From Pseudobdellovibrionaceae bacterium (lineage in GTDB: Bacteria; Bdellovibrionota; Bdellovibrionia; Bdellovibrionales; Bdellovibrionaceae): a DNA stretch of 64,000 nucleotides. The position numbers and the translations under genes are program-made. A model generated the notes under the pieces. The model had not been told where the DNA came from and did not search any database. It worked only from the letters and a program-made list of their open reading frames with translations. This document shows, in pieces, positions 58,362 to 64,000 of this stretch. Position 1 is the first letter of the stretch, and each line of letters opens with the position of its first letter. The stretch is from contig JAHBUS010000012.1 of assembly GCA_019637955.1 (NCBI GenBank), forward strand, positions 1-64,000. The letters run 5' to 3'.

Positions 58362-59047
58362 GTTCGCGCGATCACGCCTTAAACGAAAAACTGCGAGATC
58401 TGGCGCAGCTGGATTACAACTACGATGCCCGGGTTTTTGAGGCGTCGCAGGACCGTCTGGGGTGGAAAATTGATGCGTACCACGAGGTGGTGGGACGCGA
58501 GCAGCCGGGTCCGCCTCTCCCGAACGGGCCTTTCGAGCGCCTCAAGTCGATGATTCAAGCCTATCGGTTTCCGGACCCTCATCTCATCCATGCCGTCTTC
58601 GATGCGGACTCAAGGCTTGAGGGCCGCAACATGCTGCTCATCGCGCATTTCATGGGTTTTTCGTTTCAGTTCGGCGTGCGCATCGTGAAAGTGTTCGACG
58701 AGATCTACACCAATGCCAAGCATCACCACGAGCAGGTCTGGGGCTACTCGTACCGGACTCTCAAGGGTCACTTCGAAGTGGGTGAGATCAGCTTTCGCTT
58801 GAGCAAAGACTACGAAACGGGCGAGATTTTTTTCTCGATCAACGCCTATTCAAAACCGGACCGCATTCCGCAGTTCTATTTTCGTTGGGGATTTAAAATT
58901 TTCGGTCGCCGCTTGCAGCGCTACTTCGCGCTATCGGCTTTTGACCGGCTCCGAGAAGAGGCCATTCGCGGCGCACCCCGTGACTTGCAGCCGGCCGAGA
59001 TCGCTCCTCGCATCGCGGAGACAACGAAGCTCGGATCCTCATCGTAA
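58358..59047 (+). CDS. DUF1990-like protein, second of a pair
   Basis: A 229-residue protein with the DUF1990 layout: GWKIDAYHEVVGREQPGPPL, GFSFQFGVRIVKVFDEIYTN, YSYRTLKGHFEVGEISF and a C-terminal FYFRWGFKIFGRRLQRYFAL. It is clearer than its neighbour upstream. The family is soluble and uncharacterised, likely binding a hydrophobic ligand. Its ATG overlaps the previous stop, so the two are coupled. Confidence 0.78.
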   Translation: MSSRDHALNEKLRDLAQLDYNYDARVFEASQDRLGWKIDAYHEVVGREQPGPPLPNGPFERLKSMIQAYRFPDPHLIHAVFDADSRLEGRNMLLIAHFMGFSFQFGVRIVKVFDEIYTNAKHHHEQVWGYSYRTLKGHFEVGEISFRLSKDYETGEIFFSINAYSKPDRIPQFYFRWGFKIFGRRLQRYFALSAFDRLREEAIRGAPRDLQPAEIAPRIAETTKLGSSS

Positions 59048-59100
59048 ATCCCGTGCGCGCACATTCATGACGCAGCGTTTTCTGGGCGCCGCGAAAGTTC

Positions 59101-60363
59101 CTATTTGACCAGGTAGTCTTTCCATTTCGAGATCATCGACGGTGTCATCTGCACCACGCAGATCGTGCCTTCGGAGCCGGGCTCGCGGCGCACGATCTTG
59201 GTGTCGCGGGTCAGATCAAAGATCCGGTGCTCATCGGTGCGCGGGAAGTACAGCTCCACGTCCGTTTGGATTTCGGAGATCACATCGCACATGAGTTTCT
59301 TAAGTTGCTCCATGCCTTGCCCGGTGAGCGCCGAAACGAACACGCGCGGGTAGCCTTTGACTTGGAATTGGCGTTCGGGCGGAGCGGCGTCCACTTTGTT
59401 AAAGACGTGGATGATCTTTTTGTCCTGCCAACCGAACTCCTCGATGAGCTTCTCGACGACTTCGATTTGGCGTTTCATGTTGGGCGAGCTCAAATCCACG
59501 ACGTGAATGAGAACGTCGGCTTCCGACGACTCTTCGAGCGTGGCCTTAAAAGCCTCGATCAGCTGAGTGGGGAGTTTGCGAATAAACCCCACGGTGTCGG
59601 TGACGACCGAAGGGGGGCCGTCGGGCAGAAAGATCTTTCTCGTTGTCGGGTCCAGCGTCGCGAACACCTGATTCTTGGCCAGCACTTGGGCGCCGGTCAG
59701 GCGGTTCAAGAGCGAGCTCTTGCCGGAGTTGGTGTAACCGATCAAAGCAAACGAAGGAATCTCGTGGCGCCGGCGCGATTGCCGGTGCTGCGCGCGGTTC
59801 TTGCGAACCGATTCGAGCTTGGACCGGACAAGCGAGATTTTTTCGCGGATGCGGCGGCGGTCGTTTTCGAGTGCCGTCTCTCCGGGGCCGCGGGTTCCGA
59901 TCCCGCCGCCTTGGCGGGAAAGAGATTCCATCCAGGCGCCGACCATGCGCGGGAGTTGGTCCATCAGTTGTGCAAGTTCCACTTGAAGTTTTCCTTCAAA
60001 GGTCTGTGCACGCAGGGCAAAGATATCCAAAATCAATTGATTGCGGTCCAAGACTTTCACGCCGATCGAAAGTTCCAAGTTGCGGGCCTGAACGCCCGAC
60101 AGCTGATGATCGACAACAACGAGATTGGCGCCCGAAGATTGCACCATCTCTTTGACCTCATCCACCTTGCCGGTCCCGATGAGCGTGGCCGGGTTCCATT
60201 GCGGAAGGGTCTGAATCAGGGCGCCGACGACTTCGCCGCCCGCGGCCCTGACGAGCTCTTCGAGCTCGAGCAGGTTCTCTTTGATTTCCGAAGTGGGTTC
60301 GGTTTTCAAACCCACGCCGACGACGATGGCGCGATCCGTTGCTTTGACCTGAGCCTTATTCAT
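59101..60363 (-). CDS. hflX: GTPase HflX
   Basis: A 420-residue ribosome-splitting GTPase. The N-terminal HflX domain has IGTGKVDEVKEMVQ, VVDHQLSGVQARNLE, VLDRNQLILDIFALRAQTFE and GPGETALENDRR. The G domain follows with G1 GYTNSGKSS, G3 DTVGFI, G4 NKVD and G5 SALTG. It rescues stalled ribosomes under heat stress. The ATG at 60363 is preferred, with an in-frame ATG at 60390. It ends 54 bases from the convergent DUF1990 gene and precedes no obvious partner. Confidence 0.96.
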   Translation of the reverse strand: MNKAQVKATDRAIVVGVGLKTEPTSEIKENLLELEELVRAAGGEVVGALIQTLPQWNPATLIGTGKVDEVKEMVQSSGANLVVVDHQLSGVQARNLELSIGVKVLDRNQLILDIFALRAQTFEGKLQVELAQLMDQLPRMVGAWMESLSRQGGGIGTRGPGETALENDRRRIREKISLVRSKLESVRKNRAQHRQSRRRHEIPSFALIGYTNSGKSSLLNRLTGAQVLAKNQVFATLDPTTRKIFLPDGPPSVVTDTVGFIRKLPTQLIEAFKATLEESSEADVLIHVVDLSSPNMKRQIEVVEKLIEEFGWQDKKIIHVFNKVDAAPPERQFQVKGYPRVFVSALTGQGMEQLKKLMCDVISEIQTDVELYFPRTDEHRIFDLTRDTKIVRREPGSEGTICVVQMTPSMISKWKDYLVK

Positions 60364-60429
60364 CCGTGACAATGCTCCCTGCAGGCCCACGGGCCTGGTT
60401 GAGTTGCGTTGTTTTCAGTTGTTTTATTT

Positions 60430-62742
60430 TTAATTGCGCTGCTTTCTGCGGTCTTTGAGATATTGCGCTTCGAGAGTGGTGAGAACCACTGAGTTCACGA
60501 TGGCATCGACAGTTGTGGTTCTTTGCAGAACGTTGGCTGATCTTCGGACTCCCATCAAAAACGGGCCAATCACTTCGCCCTTCCCGAGCTGTTGGAGCAA
60601 TTTGTACGAGATATTGCTCGACTCCAAGTTCGGGAATAACAAAATGTTAGCACCCTCTTTCAGTTCGCAAAAGGGAAAAATGCGGTTCAAAATGTCAGGA
60701 TTCACCGCCGTATCGGCCTGAATATCGCCATCCACGATAAAATCAGGGCGTTTTTGTTTAACCAATTGGGCCGCCTGGCGCATCTTTGAGGGAGTGCCCG
60801 GGGCCGCCGTGAAGTTCGAGTAGCTGAGCATGGCGATTTGCGGTTTTTGCCCGAAATACTCCATCACGCGGGCCGCTTGCAGCGCGATCGTCGACAGCTG
60901 CTCGGCCGTGGGCGAAAAGTTGACGGTCGTGTCAGCCAGCAAAAGAAAGCGGTCTTCCAGCAGAACCACGTTTAGGCCCGCCGCCACGCCGTCTTTGCCG
61001 GTGCCGATGATCTGGAAGATCGGGCGCACGGCTTCGGCGTAGTTCTGGCTCGCGCCATTGACCAGGCCGTCGGCATCGCCGAGTTCGACCATCATCGCCG
61101 CGAAATAATTGTTGTCCATCATCAAGCGTTCGGCCTCGGCCATCTGCACGCCCTTGCGATTGCGGCGCTGATAGAGCTCCTGGGCATAAGCTTTGTAATT
61201 GGCGTGCGTGATCGGAAGGTGGATCTCCACCTCGCCAAGGTTGCGAAGATCCAGAGTTTTGATTTTTTCGCGCACGCGATCGGGGTTCCCGAGGAGAATC
61301 GGTTGGCAGATTTTTTCTTCGACCAAAACCGAAAGGGCTTTCAAAATTTTGGAGCTGGTGCCCTCAGGGAACACGATTTTCGGCAGCACGCCGCCTTCCG
61401 CGGCGGTGTTGGCGCGCACTTTGTGAATCGCGTTGCGGATAAAGACCTTCGAGGGTCCTTGGAAGGACTCGAGGGTGTCTCGGTACTGATTGAAATCGGT
61501 GATCTGCTTTTGCGCGACGCCCGAGTCCATCGCCGCTTTGGCGACGGCCGGTGCGACCCACAGCAAAACACGGGTGTCGAAGGGCTTGGGAATCAAATAC
61601 TCGGCGCCGTAGCGGAACGACTTTCCGCCGTAGCTGGCCGACACTTTTTCGGGAACGTCTTCGCGAGCCAGGCGAGCCAGGGCATGGCAGGCCGCCAGCT
61701 TCATCTCCTCGTTGATTTGCGTCGCGCGGGTGTCCAAGGCCCCGCGGAAAATCGACGGGAAGCCCAGCACATTGTTCACTTGGTTCGGGTAGTCCGAGCG
61801 GCCGGTTGCGATGATCGCGTCGGGACGCGCCTCGCGGGCCTTGTCGGGCGTGATCTCGGGATCGGGGTTCGCCATCGCGAAGATGATCGGGTTTTTTGCC
61901 ATGGGCTTGAGCATTTCGCCCGTGACGGCGCCCGCGACCGAGAGACCCACAAAGCAGTCCGCGTTTTTCAAGGCGTCGCTGAGAGTTCGCGCTTCGGTGT
62001 CGACCGCGAAGAATTCTTTGTACTTGTTCATGCCGTTTTTGCGGCCCTTATAGATCACCCCGGAGCTGTCGCACATGACGAGGTTCTCGGGTCGCACGCC
62101 CAAGTGGAGAAAGATTTTGGAGCAGGCCATCGCCGAAGCGCCCGCACCGTTGACCACCACGCGCAGGTTTTCGAGCTTGCGGTCGGTGATGTGGCAGGCG
62201 TTGATGAGCGCGGCGCCCGAAACGATCGCCGTTCCATGCTGGTCATCGTGGAAAACGGGGATATTCATTTCTTTTTTGAGTCGCTCTTCGATTTCGAAGC
62301 ACTCGGGGGCCTTGAAGTCTTCGAGATTGATCCCGCCAAAGGTCGGCTCCAAGGCTCTGATGGCGGCAACCGTTGCGTCGACATCTTGGGTTTTAAGCTC
62401 AAGGTCGAACACGTCGATCCCGGCAAATTGCTTAAACAGAATCCCTTTACCTTCCATGACCGGCTTGGAGGCCAGCGGCCCAATGTTGCCCAGACCCAGG
62501 ACGGCGGTGCCATCCGAGATCACGGCGACCAAGTTGCCCTTGGCGGTGTAATCGTAAACTTTCGAGGGGTCCTTGGCGATCACCTTACAGGGGACGGCGA
62601 CGCCCGGAGAGTAAGCAAGACTTAAAGCTTTCTCGGTATTTGTCGGTTTACTCGAATGAATTTCGATTTTGCCGGGCTTGCCTTTGGAGTGAAAATCGAG
62701 GGCTTCCTGTTCAAATTGCGAAAATGTTTTGTCAGAGCTCAT
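60430..62742 (-). CDS. maeB: NADP-dependent malic enzyme (MaeB, fused to phosphotransacetylase-like domain)
   Basis: A 770-residue MaeB, typical length. The N-terminal malic-enzyme domain has SLAYSPGVAVPCKVIAKDPS, YTAKGNLVAVISDGTAVLGLGNIG (given in part), IPVFHDDQHGTAIVSGAALI and the Rossmann motif VVVNGAGASAMAC. The C-terminal about 320 residues are a phosphotransacetylase-like domain (LPKIVFPEGTSSKIL). It makes pyruvate and NADPH from malate; the second domain is regulatory in E. coli MaeB. GGAAGCACACC precedes the ATG. Confidence 0.96.
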   Translation of the reverse strand: MSSDKTFSQFEQEALDFHSKGKPGKIEIHSSKPTNTEKALSLAYSPGVAVPCKVIAKDPSKVYDYTAKGNLVAVISDGTAVLGLGNIGPLASKPVMEGKGILFKQFAGIDVFDLELKTQDVDATVAAIRALEPTFGGINLEDFKAPECFEIEERLKKEMNIPVFHDDQHGTAIVSGAALINACHITDRKLENLRVVVNGAGASAMACSKIFLHLGVRPENLVMCDSSGVIYKGRKNGMNKYKEFFAVDTEARTLSDALKNADCFVGLSVAGAVTGEMLKPMAKNPIIFAMANPDPEITPDKAREARPDAIIATGRSDYPNQVNNVLGFPSIFRGALDTRATQINEEMKLAACHALARLAREDVPEKVSASYGGKSFRYGAEYLIPKPFDTRVLLWVAPAVAKAAMDSGVAQKQITDFNQYRDTLESFQGPSKVFIRNAIHKVRANTAAEGGVLPKIVFPEGTSSKILKALSVLVEEKICQPILLGNPDRVREKIKTLDLRNLGEVEIHLPITHANYKAYAQELYQRRNRKGVQMAEAERLMMDNNYFAAMMVELGDADGLVNGASQNYAEAVRPIFQIIGTGKDGVAAGLNVVLLEDRFLLLADTTVNFSPTAEQLSTIALQAARVMEYFGQKPQIAMLSYSNFTAAPGTPSKMRQAAQLVKQKRPDFIVDGDIQADTAVNPDILNRIFPFCELKEGANILLFPNLESSNISYKLLQQLGKGEVIGPFLMGVRRSANVLQRTTTVDAIVNSVVLTTLEAQYLKDRRKQRN

Positions 62743-62977
62743 GGTGTGCTTCCTTCAGAGGAGAATGTCGTAAAGCTAGAACTCTAGTTCTCGAGGGGGT
62801 CTAGGGTCAAAGTCTTGGGGAGAATGGCACATTGCATGCGCCCGCTTCTACGCTCTGCCGCAACAAGTCTTAATCGTTCAGGATTTCTCAAATCACGCCC
62901 GGCTCGGGTACACTGTTCTGGTTGCAAAACCAACAGAGCGGTCCACTGATGGACCCTCAGTCGAACATGGAGGACTC

Positions 62978-64000
62978 ATGTCCGCACGTGATGTGGTGAT
63001 CGTCGAAGGCGTTCGCACGCCGTTCGCTAAATCTGGTACCAAACTCGCCAAGGTGCACCCCGCCGAACTGGGCAAGGCCGCGCTGAAAGAGCTGATCAAC
63101 AAGACCAACCTGGATGTGAATCTGGTCGATGAGGTGATCATCGGCAACACCGGCAATCCCGTCGATGCCGTGAACATCTCGCGCGTGGTCGCGCTGAACG
63201 CGGGCTTTCCGATTCAGACCTCGGCGTACACGGTTCATCGCAACTGCGCCTCGGCGCTGGAGTCGATCAGTCAAGGCTATGAAAAAATCAAATCGGGCAC
63301 CATGGACGTGATCGTCGCCGGTGGCACCGAGAACATGTCGCAAATGCCGGTTTTGCTCCCGCAAAAGTTTCAAGACCTTTTCGGCAAACTCTTCGCCGCG
63401 AAAGGACCGGGCCAAGCGCTGCCGCTGCTCTGGCAGCTCCTCAAGTATGACCTCAAGCAGATCAAGGCGCTGCTGACCGCCAATCAGCGCGACGATTTCT
63501 TTCCGATCATCGCGGTGATGAAAGGTCTGACCGACCCGTTCGTCGGCATCAATATGGGGCAGACCGCCGAGATCCTCGCCAAGGAGTGGGGGCTTTCGCG
63601 CGAGACGCAAGACCGCTTCGCGCTGCGTTCGCACCAACTCGCGGCCAAAGCGATGAAAGAGGGCCTGCACAAAGACGAGGTGTCGCCTTTGCAGCTGGCT
63701 CCCAAGTATGAAGAGACTCTGATGGATGACAACGGCCCGCGTGACAATCAAAGCATGGAGGCGCTCGCCAAACTCAAGCCGTTCTTCGACAAGAAGACCG
63801 GTTCGATCACGCCCGGAAACGCGTGCCCGATCACCGACGGCGCGGCGATGCTTTTGATGATGAGCCGCGAGAAGGCGCAAGGTCTCGGTTACAAGCCTCT
63901 GGCGAAAATCCGCGGTTACGGGTTCGCGGGATGTGAACCCGAGCGCATGGGCTTGGGCCCCGTGTACTCCACGCCCGTGGCGCTGAAGCGCTCGGGACTC
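62978..64000 (+). CDS. Acetyl-CoA C-acyltransferase (thiolase), 3' end outside window
   Basis: 341 codons are visible and the frame is open at the right edge. GGAGGACTC precedes the ATG. The N-terminus MSARDVVIVEGVRTPFAKSG and the nucleophile Cys in HRNCASALESISQGYE are thiolase hallmarks, with the later GGTENMSQ and SITPGNACPITDGAAM (the NxxPxxDGAA-like region). The approximately 50-residue insertion after the nucleophile (LFGKLFAAKGPGQALPLLWQ) resembles FadI rather than FadA. It completes beta-oxidation cycles with FadD. The second His/Cys site lies outside the window. Confidence 0.94.
   Translation, partial: MSARDVVIVEGVRTPFAKSGTKLAKVHPAELGKAALKELINKTNLDVNLVDEVIIGNTGNPVDAVNISRVVALNAGFPIQTSAYTVHRNCASALESISQGYEKIKSGTMDVIVAGGTENMSQMPVLLPQKFQDLFGKLFAAKGPGQALPLLWQLLKYDLKQIKALLTANQRDDFFPIIAVMKGLTDPFVGINMGQTAEILAKEWGLSRETQDRFALRSHQLAAKAMKEGLHKDEVSPLQLAPKYEETLMDDNGPRDNQSMEALAKLKPFFDKKTGSITPGNACPITDGAAMLLMMSREKAQGLGYKPLAKIRGYGFAGCEPERMGLGPVYSTPVALKRSGL

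Noticed and set aside
1-64000. CRISPR arrays, insertion sequences, tRNA or rRNA genes.
   Set aside because: No direct-repeat array with spacers, transposase motif, terminal inverted repeats, or cloverleaf sequence was recognised by eye. A tRNAscan or Infernal search could still find something missed.

Overview
The window looks like chromosomal DNA of a GC-rich Gram-negative bacterium. TolC-, TonB- and OmpA-type envelope genes, many lipoproteins and AGGAGG-type ribosome sites support this. The best guess is a member of Bdellovibrionota (Bdellovibrio-like): there is a long secreted fibre protein with phage-tail-fibre-like repeats, many secreted hydrolases, a variant HD-GYP protein and a GGTGCCTGGCACC intergenic palindrome. 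The assignment is an inference from gene content. I saw no rRNA, tRNA, CRISPR array, insertion sequence or prophage module. Genes are tightly packed, with many ATGA overlaps and tail-to-tail overlaps.

Layout. 1-2.4 kb: a minus-strand fibre/adhesin gene that runs off the left edge. 2.5-6.6 kb: thioredoxin, a divergent copper regulon with two CueR-type promoters, KH, VOC, MAPEG and XRE genes. 6.8-12.7 kb: a CHASE/GAF hybrid sensor kinase, a membrane histidine kinase tail-to-tail with a single-domain response regulator, and an OmpA-like lipoprotein. 12.8-14.1 kb: small hydrophilic proteins. 14.2-19.8 kb: a five-gene minus-strand operon (DUF4956 membrane protein, HlyD-like adaptor fused to a beta-propeller-like domain, TolC-like protein, VTC-domain polymerase, kinase-like lipoprotein). 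19.9-26.1 kb: M48 and DUF885 peptidases, GST, a secreted protein-glutaminase-like enzyme, a CBS-PAS protein and a secreted HNH nuclease. 26.3-31.7 kb: TetR-TolC-RND efflux operon with a palindromic operator. 31.7-38.8 kb: SelO, MerC-like protein, HiPIP, FadD, a lipoprotein, a peroxiredoxin with a histone-H1-like tail, and KynB. 38.9-46.1 kb: serine protease, TonB with a leader micro-ORF, a PhnDCE-like importer and a haem-type TonB-dependent receptor. 46.3-50.5 kb: haemolysin III and a coupled ureohydrolase / threonine-aldolase-family / tryptophan dioxygenase operon. 50.7-59 kb: HD-GYP variant, a CheZ-tail-like protein, QueG, CCA transferase, LuxR-type HTH protein, thioesterase, transglycosylase-like protein and a DUF1990 pair. 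59.1-64 kb: HflX, malic enzyme MaeB and a thiolase cut by the right edge.

The most interesting system is the 14.2-19.8 kb operon. VTC domains make inorganic polyphosphate in the cytoplasm, and bacterial VTC genes commonly sit beside DUF4956 and CotH-like kinase genes. Here the same trio is translationally linked to a periplasmic adaptor and an outer-membrane TolC-like channel. I infer an envelope-spanning machine that makes, moves or decorates a phosphate polymer. Other notable points are the fibre gene, the H1-tailed peroxiredoxin, the TonB micro-ORF, and divergent gene pairs with almost no space between their start codons.
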